In this document: positions 25,713-64,000 of the stretch, one piece after another
Position numbering within the stretch: the stretch's first letter is position 1
Layout: every line of letters begins with the position of its first letter
Source: Mycolicibacterium sp. lyk4-40-TYG-92
GTDB taxonomy: Bacteria > Actinomycetota > Actinomycetes > Mycobacteriales > Mycobacteriaceae
Assembly: GCF_030209435.1 (NCBI RefSeq)
Contig: NZ_JARVRX010000023.1
Location: 1 to 64,000 of the forward strand
Length of the DNA stretch: 64,000 nt
Direction: 5' to 3'
Made by a program: the position numbers and the translations under genes
The notes under the pieces: generated by a model
Databases searched by the model: none
Seen by the model: only the letters and a program-made list of their open reading frames with translations
What the model was told of the DNA's origin: nothing

Positions 25713-26423
25713 TCAGGCGAACAGGTCGACGGCCGCGGCGATGCGGCCGGCGGCATCGCCGACGATCGCCTCACCGTGGCCGAATCCCGCGATGCGGGCG
25801 CCCGTCGCGGCGAGGGTGCCGACCGCCCGGACCGCGGCGGGCCGGTCGGTGTTGAAGACGCCCAGCACCACTTGACCATTCACCTCTGCAACGGCGTCGC
25901 CGGTCAGGACGGCAGCGTCGTCGGGAAGATACAGCGCGATACTGCCCGGCGTGTGCCCCGGGACGGCGATGACGCGGGCGCCGCCGCCGAAGTCGAGGAT
26001 GTCACCGTCGGTCACCGTGCGGTCGACGCGGCAGGCGGGACCGTGCGGTGCGGCCGCGAAATCCGGCCGCAGCGTCCGCTCGGCATCGGTGAGCACCGGT
26101 ATCGGCCCGTCGCTGTGACCCGTGATGTACGACGAATCAGGCTCTCCGGCAATGACTTCAGCACCTGACCAGCCGCCGATCTCGGTGGCGGCGCCGCAGT
26201 GGTCCTCGTGAAAGTGCGTCAGCACAATACGTTTCACGTCGGCGGGCCCGCGCTCCAGCGCGGCGAGGGCGTCGGCGATCAGCGCAGCGCTGTCGGGCCA
26301 GCCGGTATCGATGAGCGTCACGCCGTCGGCATCGAGCCGCAGGTAGCAGTTGAGCAGATGTGCCCGCTCACCAGGAATCCGCAGTCGGTACAACGCGGGC
26401 GTCAGCTCGAGCAGATCGGCCAT
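25713..26423 (-). CDS. Metallo-beta-lactamase-fold hydrolase
   Basis: 236 residues from ATG at 26423, preceded by GGGGGAC; an in-frame GTG at 26432 is an alternative. The signature THFHEDHCG gives H70, H72, D74 and H75 of the two-metal site; further ligands are in AVPGHTPGSI and TGDAVAEV. It resembles glyoxalase II/lactonase-like members (a GDAV rather than penicillinase context). It begins 10 bases after the mmpL stop and is therefore the last gene of the mbtH-NRPS-mmpL operon. There it could hydrolyse aberrant thioesters or a (depsi)peptide/lactone product. That role is inferred only from position. Confidence 0.82.
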   Translation of the reverse strand: MADLLELTPALYRLRIPGERAHLLNCYLRLDADGVTLIDTGWPDSAALIADALAALERGPADVKRIVLTHFHEDHCGAATEIGGWSGAEVIAGEPDSSYITGHSDGPIPVLTDAERTLRPDFAAAPHGPACRVDRTVTDGDILDFGGGARVIAVPGHTPGSIALYLPDDAAVLTGDAVAEVNGQVVLGVFNTDRPAAVRAVGTLAATGARIAGFGHGEAIVGDAAGRIAAAVDLFA

Positions 26424-26433
26424 GTCCCCCACG

Positions 26434-29378
26434 CTAGCTCAGGGCAGGTGCTGGGCTCCGCTTGGTTCGCGACGGCCACCAGTTGTACTTGCCGACCAGG
26501 ACGGCCAGCGCCGGCACGGTGACGGTACGGACGATCAGCGTGTCGATCAGCAGGCCCACGCCGATGATGAAGCCGCCCTGCACCATCGAGCCGATACTGC
26601 TGAACAGCATGGCGAACATGGGCGCGGCGAAGATCATGCCGGCAGAGGTGATCACGCTGCCGGTGCTGCGCACGGTGCGGATGACGCCCGAGCGGATGCC
26701 GTGCGGGGATTCGTCGCGGATCCGGGAGATCAGCAGCATGTTGTAGTCGGCGCCGACCGCCACCAGCACGATGAACGCCATGCCCGGGGTGCTCGCCGCC
26801 ATCGGCTGTCCGCCCAGGATCTGCAGCACGATCACCCCGATGCCGAGCGAAGACAGGCACGAAAGAATCACGGTGCCAACGAGATACAGCGGCGCGACGA
26901 CGGCCCGCAGCAGCATTACCAGGATCAGGAAGACCACGATGACGGTCATCAGCACGATGTACCGCAGGTCCTTGTTGAAGTAGTCGCGCAGTTCCGCGTA
27001 GTACGGCGTCATGCCCGACATCGCGATCTTCGCGTCGGCCAGCGACGTATTGGCCTGTGCGCCTTGCGCGGCGGCGAGAATCGCCTTGACCTGATCCATG
27101 GCCTTGGTGTCGTACGGGTTCAGCTTGGACTCGACCAGGTACCGCGCCGAATGCCCGTCCGGCGACATGAAAACCCGGGCCAGATCCTTGAATTTGTCGT
27201 TACCCAGGATCTCCGGCGAGATGTAGAAGCCCGCGGCACCTGGCTCGGACGCATGCAGTTTCATCGCCAGCAGGAATGCCGACGCATGCGACAGACCTTC
27301 GCCGAGCTGCTTGGTCTGGTCGTCGAGGACGCGCAGCCCCTCGGCGATCTTACGGCTGCCCTCGGCCAGGGCGTTGGCGCCCTCCTGCAAGGACGCCATG
27401 TTCTGCTTCATGCCGCCCGGACTACTGCTCGCACCACTTCCACCAAGGGAGCGAAGGGCTTTGGCCGCCGCGTCCAGCGAGGGCTGCATCTTGTGCAGAC
27501 CGTCCGAGAGCCGCTGCAGTTGGTCCCGCTGTCCCGCGCAATCCGGATCGGTATCGCAGCCCGGGTTGTCCTTGCGCTGCTGCAGCAGGGCATCGGCCAT
27601 GGCGACCATGTCCTGGAAGTTCTGGGTGCCCGAGCGCGGCGGGATGTTCGGCACGTCACCGGAACTGCGCACGGCATCCAACTGCCGCTGCGCGTCCTGG
27701 AATTCCTGCGAGCTCTCCAGCTGGTCCTTGATGCTCGCCATGCTCTTGTTGAGGCTGTCGATCGTGCCCATGGTCTTGGTCAGCTGGGTCCGCACGGTGG
27801 CGAGGCTGTCGGCGAGCTTGCCGGCACCCCCGACCAGTGCCTGTCGTTGATCGACGCTGCCGTTGATCTTGTTGGTGGCCTCGGCGAGTTTGTCGCCGAT
27901 CTCACCGGCCTGGAAGCTCAGCGTCGCCTGCTCCAGCGGGGCGCCCGTGGGCCGGGTGACGCCGCGGACGGCGGCGATGTCGGGCAACTGCGCGACGCGC
28001 TGCGCCATCTGTTCGAGGTCGGCGAGCCCCTTGGTCGTCCGCAGGTCATGCGGCGACTGGACGAAAAGGTATTGCGGCGCCGTCACACTCGCCGGGAAGT
28101 GCCGCTCGATGGCGGCCATGCCGACGTTGCTCTCGGCGGTCGCGGGCAGTGCGGTGCGGGCGTCGTAGCTGGTGTGCAGCCAGCCCACGCCGGCGGCCAG
28201 TGCGATCAGCACGACGAGGCTGCCCACGAGGTGGCGCACCGGGTGACGGACGATGTTGATCCCGGACCGGTGCCAGAAGCGGCTGGTCAATTCTTTCCGG
28301 GGCCTGGCCCAGCCACGGCGGCCGACGAGCGTCAGGATCGCCGGCAGCAGCGTGATCGACGACAGGAACGCGATCACGATCGTGACCGCCAACGCCGGGC
28401 CGGTCGTGGAGAACACCTTGAGGGTGGTGAAGCTCATGCCCAGGAACGTCACCGCGACGGTGGCCGCGGACGCCGCGATCACCTTGCCGATGGCGGTCAG
28501 CGCCCGGGCGACGGCCTCATCGGAATCGAGTCCCTGCCTGAGGTATTCGTGGTAGCGGCTGATCAGGAAGACGGCGTAGTCCACACCGGCGCCGATCATC
28601 ATGGCGCTCATGAACACGACGGTCTGCTGCGAGATCGGCAGGCCCCAGGTTGCCAGGGCCGCGACGCCCTGCGTCGCGGCGGCCTGCGACACCGTGATGG
28701 TCGCCAGCGGCACCAGAATGGTGACGATATTGCGGTACACCACAAAGAGAATCAGCAGCACCATGGCGATCGTCGCGGTCTCGATGACCCGCAGATCGCG
28801 CAACCCGAGCTGTTCGCGTTCGGCGACGGTGGCGGTGAGGCCCGTCATATGGACCGTCAGCGTCGAGCCGGAGACGGTGTGGTCGACGATGCCGACCACC
28901 CGCTTGTACGCCTCGCTCGATTCCGGTGAGCCGAGCTCACCCCGGATACCGACGGGGATGAACCAGGCCTTGTTGTCCTTGCTGGCCAACACTTCTCGCA
29001 TCGGCGGCTGCGAGATGAAGTCCTGCACCATGACCACGTCGGCGGTATCGCGGTGCAGGCTGTCGACCAGGGTGCGGTAGACGTCTTCGTCGGCCTTGGT
29101 CAGACCGTTCTCATCGGTGAGCACCACCAGCGCGATGTTCTGGATCCCGGGTTCATGGAACGCCGTCGTCATGTCGCGCGTCGCCGCCATGACCGCGGAA
29201 TTGCTCGGCAGCAGCTCCTGATTCCGGTCGCTCGCCAGCTTCATCAGCGGCGGCACCGCCACCGACAGCGCCACGACGAGCAGCAGCCAGGCACCGATCA
29301 CGGCCCACGGCCGCCGCAGCACCAGGCGTGCCAGCAGCTCGAAAGCCCCGGCGAACACACCCTTGCCCGACCGAACCT

Positions 29379-29382
<4 letters not shown>
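26434..29382 (-). CDS. MmpL-type RND transporter
   Basis: 982 residues from GTG at 29382; GTGA overlaps the NRPS stop, so it is translationally coupled. The MmpL layout is clear: first helix WAVIGAWLLLVVALSVAVPPL, a large first periplasmic domain, helices 2-6, a long second periplasmic domain rich in coiled-coil heptads (about residues 470-680, with CDTDPDCAG), and helices 8-12. The proton-relay Asp-Tyr pairs are present in both halves (MMIGAGVDYAVFLISRYHE and LVAVGADYNMLLISRIRDE). MmpL proteins move lipids, glycopeptidolipids and siderophores across the mycobacterial inner membrane. No MmpS partner is seen nearby. Its position makes the NRPS product the obvious cargo. The second periplasmic domain is of MmpL rather than MmpL3 type. 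Confidence 0.92.
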
Positions 29383-60323
<30,941 letters not shown>

Positions 60324-60357
60324 TGAAATGCCGAATTACCCCTGAACTAGCGAAGGC

Positions 60358-60582
60358 TCAGAGTCGCTGACCAACCGACAGCCGGTCACGCAAGCTCTTG
60401 GGCCGGATGTCCGTCCATTCCCGCTCGATGTACTCCAGGCACGAGGCACGGTCGGCTTCGCCGTGCACCACTCGCCAACCCTCAGGGACGTCCGCGAACG
60501 TGGGCCACAGGCTGTGCTGCTCCTCGTCGTTGACCAACACGAAAAAGGTGCCATTGTCGTCATCGAACGGGTTGGTGCTCAT
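60358..60582 (-). CDS. MbtH-like protein
   Basis: 74 residues from ATG at 60582; a GGGGAG sequence ends four bases before it, so this start is preferred to the TTG twelve bases upstream. It has the whole MbtH signature: NPFDDDNGTFFVLVNDEEQHSLWPTF, VPEGWRVVHG and WTDIRPKSLRDRL, with the conserved tryptophans. MbtH proteins bind NRPS adenylation domains and are needed for their solubility and activity. It is the first gene of the operon that continues with the giant NRPS, 34 bases downstream. Confidence 0.95.
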   Translation of the reverse strand: MSTNPFDDDNGTFFVLVNDEEQHSLWPTFADVPEGWRVVHGEADRASCLEYIEREWTDIRPKSLRDRLSVGQRL

Positions 60583-60972
60583 GGTGCTCCCCAAAAGAAT
60601 TGACGCTCAAGATAATTGGGTCTTCCGATCCCCGGTTGCCCCGTGCGCGAATGCTACATGCCCGCACTGTGTTCCCACACTCGTGTTTGCCAATGGCTCA
60701 CCGCGCGCGATCTGCGCGAAATCCCCAAGGAATCAACAACTTTGGCGCGATTCTTTGCCCGATGCCGATAGCAGTACGGACTTCCCAGTACACGCACCGC
60801 GCGGGCCTTATCAACTCGTTAGCCAAATCCGCAGAATCGGTGTGCCGGCAGGAAAATGGGAGGAGCAGCCAGACCAAATGCAGTTTCGGCGAAAGAGAGT
60901 TAAACGATGGCCCAGCCGCGAATCAGGCCACCTCGGCGAGCCGAGAATCAGACCACCACGGCGAGCCGCGAG
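60583..60972. promoter_or_regulatory. Upstream region of the mbtH-NRPS operon
   Basis: 390 bases between recR and mbtH (both leftward). The part next to mbtH (60601-60900) is clearly less GC-rich than surrounding genes and should contain the operon promoter; I could not pick a convincing -10/-35 pair. The part next to recR holds a 25-base tandem repeat (60915-60989), annotated separately. No gene is visible. Confidence 0.5.
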
Positions 60973-60989
60973 TCAGACCATGGCGCGAC
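60915..60989. repeat. Three 25-base tandem repeats overlapping the end of recR
   Basis: Copies at 60915-60939, 60940-60964 and 60965-60989 share the pattern GCCG-GA-TCAG-CCA. The first two differ at only four positions; the third is degenerate in its second half and contains the recR stop codon (60973-60975). It looks like a local duplication of the last bases of recR into the downstream intergenic region. Confidence 0.75.
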
Positions 60990-61584
60990 GGCCGGCCAGG
61001 GCCCGGCCCAGCGTCAGCTCGTCGGCGAACTCGAGGTCGCCGCCCATCGGCAGGCCGGACGCGATGCGCGTCACCGTCAACCCCGGGATGTCCCGCAGCA
61101 TGCGCACCAGGTACGTGGCAGTGGCCTCGCCCTCGGTGTTGGGGTCGGTCGCGATGATCACCTCGACGATGTCCACGCCGTCGACCCGCTGCCCAATCCT
61201 GTTGAGCAGCTCACGAATTCGCAGTTGCTCGGGCCCGACGCCGGACAGCGGATCCAGCGCGCCACCCAGTACGTGGTAGCGCCCGCGGAATTCGCGGGTG
61301 CGCTCCACCGCCTGGACGTCCTTGGGCTCCTCGACGACACACACCAAGGAGCCGTCGCGGCGCGGGTCGCTGCAGATGCGGCAGCGGTCGTCGTCGGACA
61401 CGTTGCCGCACACCGCACAGAACTTGACGCCGTCACGCACCCGGTTCAGCACCGCGGTCAGCCGGTCGATGTCCGGCGGCTCCACCGACAGCAGGTGGAA
61501 CGCGATGCGCTGGGCACTCTTCGGCCCGATACCCGGCAGCTTGCCGAGCTCGTCGATCAAATCCTGTACGGGTCCTTCAAACAC
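60973..61584 (-). CDS. recR: Recombination protein RecR
   Basis: 203 residues from GTG at 61584; the start begins (M)FEGPVQDLIDELGKLPGIGPKSAQR, matching the known mycobacterial N terminus. It has the helix-hairpin-helix region, a four-cysteine zinc finger (C56, C59, C68, C71), and a Toprim domain (VCVVEEPKDVQAVE ... IIATDPNTEGEATATYL). RecR works with RecO and RecF to load RecA on single-stranded gaps. The start lies one base after the stop of the YbaB-like gene, so they are co-translated, as in most bacteria. Its 3' end is part of a tandem repeat. Confidence 0.96.
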   Translation of the reverse strand: MFEGPVQDLIDELGKLPGIGPKSAQRIAFHLLSVEPPDIDRLTAVLNRVRDGVKFCAVCGNVSDDDRCRICSDPRRDGSLVCVVEEPKDVQAVERTREFRGRYHVLGGALDPLSGVGPEQLRIRELLNRIGQRVDGVDIVEVIIATDPNTEGEATATYLVRMLRDIPGLTVTRIASGLPMGGDLEFADELTLGRALAGRRAMV

Positions 61585-61585
61585 A

Positions 61586-61918
61586 TCAGAACCCGGGCAG
61601 GCCTGTGCCCTGCATGCCGCCGGCAAGCGGGCCGAGGCGCTGCTGCGCCATCAGCGTCACCTGCTCGGAGGCGTCGCCCAGGGCACCCACGATGAGGTCC
61701 TGCAGCGTCTCGATGTCGTCGGGGTCGACGACCTTCGGGTCGATGGTGAGCGCGGTGATCTCACCGCTGCCCATCATGGTGACCTTGACCAGACCGCCGC
61801 CGGCCTGACCGGTCACCGACGAGGTGGCCAGGGCCTCCTGCGCCGCCATGAGCTGCTGCTGCATCTGCTGCGCCTGAGCGAGCAGCGCAGACATATCGGG
61901 CTGGCCACCGGGTTGCAT
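61586..61918 (-). CDS. YbaB/EbfC-family nucleoid-associated protein
   Basis: 110 residues from ATG at 61918 (MQPGGQPDMSALLAQAQQMQQQLMAAQEAL); the open frame further upstream has no family similarity. The glutamine-rich first helix and the central GGGLVKVTMMGSGEITALTIDPKVVDPDDIETLQDLIVGAL are diagnostic for the family, dimeric DNA-binding proteins that are almost always encoded beside recR. It shares an operon with recR, with one base between stop and start. Confidence 0.93.
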   Translation of the reverse strand: MQPGGQPDMSALLAQAQQMQQQLMAAQEALATSSVTGQAGGGLVKVTMMGSGEITALTIDPKVVDPDDIETLQDLIVGALGDASEQVTLMAQQRLGPLAGGMQGTGLPGF

Positions 61919-62006
61919 GACGATCCCCTCAGGTTTTCGATGATCGGGTTCGCAAGCCAGCCTAGTCGTCCGACGGAACGTCGGGCGACCGACTGGCCGC
62001 AAGGAA

Positions 62007-62076
62007 AGGCCTAGCCTTCGCTATCTGATCGAAGGCTCAGCCTTCTACCACCTGATTGAAGGCTCAGCCTTCTACG
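62007..62076. repeat. 27-base tandem repeat with palindrome at the end of the SRPBCC gene
   Basis: GAAGGCTCAGCCTTC, a perfect 7-base inverted repeat around one base, occurs at 62031-62045 and 62058-62072, 27 bases apart. A third, degraded copy (AAGGCCTAGCCTTCG) lies at about 62007-62021. The stop codon of the SRPBCC gene (62064-62066) lies in the 62058-62072 copy, so the block reads as duplication of that gene's last codons plus stop. The palindromes could also act as weak terminators. Confidence 0.7.
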
Positions 62077-62501
62077 ACCTTCTTCAGGTTGCCCAGCACC
62101 TCGTCCTGAATCTTGCGCAGACCCAGCGGGGCGAAGGTCTTCTCGAAGAAGCCGCCGATACCGCCGGCGCCCTGCCACGCGGTCTTGACGGTGACGGTCG
62201 AGCCGGTGCCGGCCGGGGCGACGGTCCACGTGGTCACCATCGACGAGTTGGCGTCCTTCTCGATGACGCTCTTGCCGGCGACGTCGACCGTGGCCTTGAC
62301 CTCACGCGAGCGCTTCTTGGTGGCCTGCAGCTTCCAGGTGGCGACGGTGCCGGCGCCCTGTCCGCCTTCGAGCACCTGGTAGCCGCTGTAGTTCGACGAG
62401 AGGATCTTCGGGCGCACCGTCTGGTAGTCGGCGACTGCCGCAAGCACCTTCTCCGGCTCGGCGAGAATCAACACGGTGCTGGACGCACTGACCTGTCCCA
62501 T
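62064..62501 (-). CDS. SRPBCC (polyketide cyclase/START-like) family protein, Rv3718c type
   Basis: 145 residues from ATG at 62501, with AGGAG nine bases upstream. The sequence ASSTVLILAEPEKVLAAVADYQTVRPKILSSNYSGYQVLEGG followed by a beta-rich middle and a final amphipathic helix (FFEKTFAPLGLRKIQDEVLGNLKKVVEG) is the helix-grip fold of SRPBCC proteins, which bind hydrophobic ligands in a deep cavity. Function is unknown; the gene is conserved at this position in mycobacteria. Its 3' end has been duplicated downstream. Confidence 0.87.
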   Translation of the reverse strand: MGQVSASSTVLILAEPEKVLAAVADYQTVRPKILSSNYSGYQVLEGGQGAGTVATWKLQATKKRSREVKATVDVAGKSVIEKDANSSMVTTWTVAPAGTGSTVTVKTAWQGAGGIGGFFEKTFAPLGLRKIQDEVLGNLKKVVEG

Positions 62502-62571
62502 CAGGCAAAACTCCTGTTCGTGGCTTCACTGTGCGGTCGCGAGGACCGCGGTCTCGGTCTAGCGTATATGT

Positions 62572-63963
62572 GTGACTGCTGTCGCGACCGACGCGACGGC
62601 CGCCCACGAGGCGGCCGTTCAGCGACTCCTGGACAGCTATCGCGCCATCCCGCAGGGTGCGACGGTGCGGCTGGCGAAACCGACGTCGAACCTGTTCCGG
62701 GCGCGCACGCGTACCAAGACCAAGGGGCTGGACGTCTCGGGGCTGGACGGCGTGCTGGCCGTCGACACCGAGTCGCGCACCGCGGACGTGCAGGGCATGT
62801 GCACCTACGAGACGCTGGTCGCGGCGACGCTGCCATTCGGCCTGGCGCCCCTGGTCGTGCCGCAGCTAAAAACCATCACCCTCGGGGGCGCGGTCACCGG
62901 GCTGGGTATCGAATCGACGTCCTTCCGCAACGGCCTGCCGCACGAGTCCGTGCAGGAGCTCGACATCCTCACCGGCGCCGGCGAACTGGTCACCGCCAGC
63001 CGCGACCTGCACCCCGACCTCTTCCATGCGTTCCCGAATTCCTATGGGACGCTGGGCTATTCGGTACGGCTGCGCATCGAGCTGGAGCCCGTACGACCAT
63101 TCGTAAAACTCCGGCACCTACGCTTTCACCGGGTCGCCGACCTGGTCGACGAGCTGCAGCGCATCCTCGACACCGGCGGCCACGACGGCGTGCCGGTGGA
63201 CTACCTCGACGGCGTCGTGTTCGGGCCCGGCGAAAGCTACCTGTGCCTGGGCATGAAGACCGGGACCGACGGCCCCGTCAGCGATTACACCGGCCGGCAC
63301 ATCTTCTACCGCTCCATCCAGCACGACTCCGGCGAGCGGCACGACAGGCTCACCACGCAGGACTATCTCTGGCGCTGGGACACCGACTGGTTCTGGTGTT
63401 CCGAGGCCTTCGGCGCGCAACGCCCGCTCATCCGGCGGCTGTGGCCCCGCCGGTACCGGCGCAGCAGCGTCTACTGGAAGCTCGTCGGTCTGGACCAGCG
63501 CTTCCACATCGCCGACCGGATCGAGCGACGCAGCATCCTCGCCCCGGAAAAGCCGTTGCGCGAGCGGGTGGTGCAGGACGTCGAGGTGCCGGTCGAGCGC
63601 GTCGTCGACTTTCTCGACTGGTTCCTGACACACGTGCCCATCACCCCGATCTGGTTGTGCCCGTTGCGGTTACGCGGCGACACCAGCTGGCCGCTGTATC
63701 CCATCCAGCCGCACCGCAACTACGTCAACGTCGGGTTCTGGTCCTCGGTCCCGGCCGGACGGGTGGCCGGTGAGACGAACCGGCTCATCGAGCACAAGGT
63801 CGATGAGTGCGGCGGCCACAAATCCCTGTACTCCGAGTCGTTCTACTCGCGCGCGGAATTCGACCGGCGCTACGGCGGCGCGGAATACCAGAAGGTCAAA
63901 GACGTTTACGACCCCGAATCGCGGCTACTAGGTCTCTATGCGAAGGCGGTACAACGGCAATGA
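62572..63963 (+). CDS. FAD-binding oxidoreductase (FAD-linked oxidase, Rv3719 type)
   Basis: 463 residues from GTG at 62572. The N-terminal half is an FAD-linked oxidase PCMH domain: VDTESRTADVQGMCTYETLVAATLPFGLAPLVVPQLKTITLGGAVTGLGIESTSFRNGLPHESV is the flavin-binding strand-loop pattern, shared with the DHCR24/diminuto-like group. The C-terminal half has no readable motif beyond family similarity. The substrate is unknown. There is no Shine-Dalgarno; TAGCGTAT ends a few bases before the GTG and could be a -10 box, so the transcript may be leaderless. Its stop overlaps the next start (ATGA). Confidence 0.87.
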   Translation: MTAVATDATAAHEAAVQRLLDSYRAIPQGATVRLAKPTSNLFRARTRTKTKGLDVSGLDGVLAVDTESRTADVQGMCTYETLVAATLPFGLAPLVVPQLKTITLGGAVTGLGIESTSFRNGLPHESVQELDILTGAGELVTASRDLHPDLFHAFPNSYGTLGYSVRLRIELEPVRPFVKLRHLRFHRVADLVDELQRILDTGGHDGVPVDYLDGVVFGPGESYLCLGMKTGTDGPVSDYTGRHIFYRSIQHDSGERHDRLTTQDYLWRWDTDWFWCSEAFGAQRPLIRRLWPRRYRRSSVYWKLVGLDQRFHIADRIERRSILAPEKPLRERVVQDVEVPVERVVDFLDWFLTHVPITPIWLCPLRLRGDTSWPLYPIQPHRNYVNVGFWSSVPAGRVAGETNRLIEHKVDECGGHKSLYSESFYSRAEFDRRYGGAEYQKVKDVYDPESRLLGLYAKAVQRQ

Positions 63964-64000
63964 CGACAACTGACGACCGGGGCACGACCGACGGCAAGCT
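63960..64000 (+). CDS. Start of a downstream gene, cut by the window (likely Rv3720-like methyltransferase)
   Basis: ATG at 63960 overlaps the oxidase stop by ATGA and opens a frame reading MTTTDDRGTTDGKL to the window end. No domain can be seen in 13 residues. In M. tuberculosis the gene after the oxidase is the cyclopropane-fatty-acid-synthase-like Rv3720, so that is the expected identity from context only. Confidence 0.5.
   Translation, partial: MTTTDDRGTTDGK

Noticed and set aside
25713..26423. Beta-lactamase
   Set aside because: The HxHxDH motif is shared by the whole MBL superfamily; the sequence pattern and operon position do not fit a class B beta-lactamase.
60813..60831. A second iron-box-like sequence (CGTTAGCCAAAT) upstream of mbtH
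   Set aside because: Only about 10 of 19 consensus positions match and the right half-site is broken, so it is not above background.
60910..60990. CRISPR array
   Set aside because: The 25-base units are directly adjacent with no unique spacers, and there are no cas genes.
60358..61918. A single operon running from the YbaB-like gene through recR into mbtH-NRPS
   Set aside because: Same strand, but 390 bases of lower-GC intergenic DNA with repeats lies between recR and mbtH, so a separate promoter is more likely.

Overview
The window is high-GC actinobacterial DNA, almost certainly from a fast-growing mycobacterium (Mycolicibacterium/Mycobacterium). Both edges carry the conserved mycobacterial block known in M. 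tuberculosis as Rv3711c-Rv3720: a DnaQ-like exonuclease, MurT and GatD on the left; RecR, a YbaB/EbfC protein, a polyketide-cyclase-like protein, an FAD-linked oxidase and the first codons of a following gene on the right. In M. tuberculosis GatD and RecR lie almost next to each other. Here about 55 kb of accessory DNA separates them, and a smaller accessory block (TetR regulator, alpha/beta hydrolase, extended SDR) separates the exonuclease from MurT.

Layout. 1-135: a direct repeat that looks like the end of an insertion sequence. 136-5966: dnaQ-like (-), tetR (-), hydrolase (+), SDR (+), murT-gatD (+). 5967-6421: a regulatory region with a 34-residue CxxC/CxxC mini-protein and a candidate IdeR iron box. 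6422-16221: a chorismate lyase coupled to a 3,090-residue synthase. This synthase fuses a FadD22-like p-hydroxybenzoate adenylation-ACP loader, a Pks15/1-like fully reducing PKS module and a C-terminal condensation/PapA-like acyltransferase. 16215-17889: a PF10118-type metal hydrolase and a Gap-like membrane protein (-). 17920-25712: a catabolic island that reads as an amino-alcohol pathway (APC permease, APH-family kinase, ethanolamine-phosphate phospho-lyase-like PLP enzyme, propionyl/acetyl-CoA synthetase, SDR, GntR regulator). 25713-60582 (-): an operon mbtH - 10,314-residue NRPS - mmpL - metallo-beta-lactamase-fold hydrolase. 60973-64000: the conserved recR side.

How the genes may work together. 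The chorismate lyase plus loader-PKS matches the first steps of phenolic glycolipid synthesis (pHBA formation, loading, iterative elongation), but the later PGL genes (PpsA-E, FadD29) are absent and an acyltransferase is fused on instead. The NRPS has eight modules in one chain: C-A-T-E / C-A(MT)-T / C-A-T / C-A-T / C-A-T-E / C-A-T / C-A-T-E / C-A-T-TE. It should make an acylated octapeptide with D residues at 1, 5 and 7 and N-methylation at 2. MbtH, MmpL and Gap homologues echo the glycopeptidolipid locus, so a surface or exported lipopeptide is the simplest reading. Whether the PKS product is the acyl group of the peptide is inference. The chorismate lyase/fused PKS and the eight-module NRPS are the most likely undescribed systems here.
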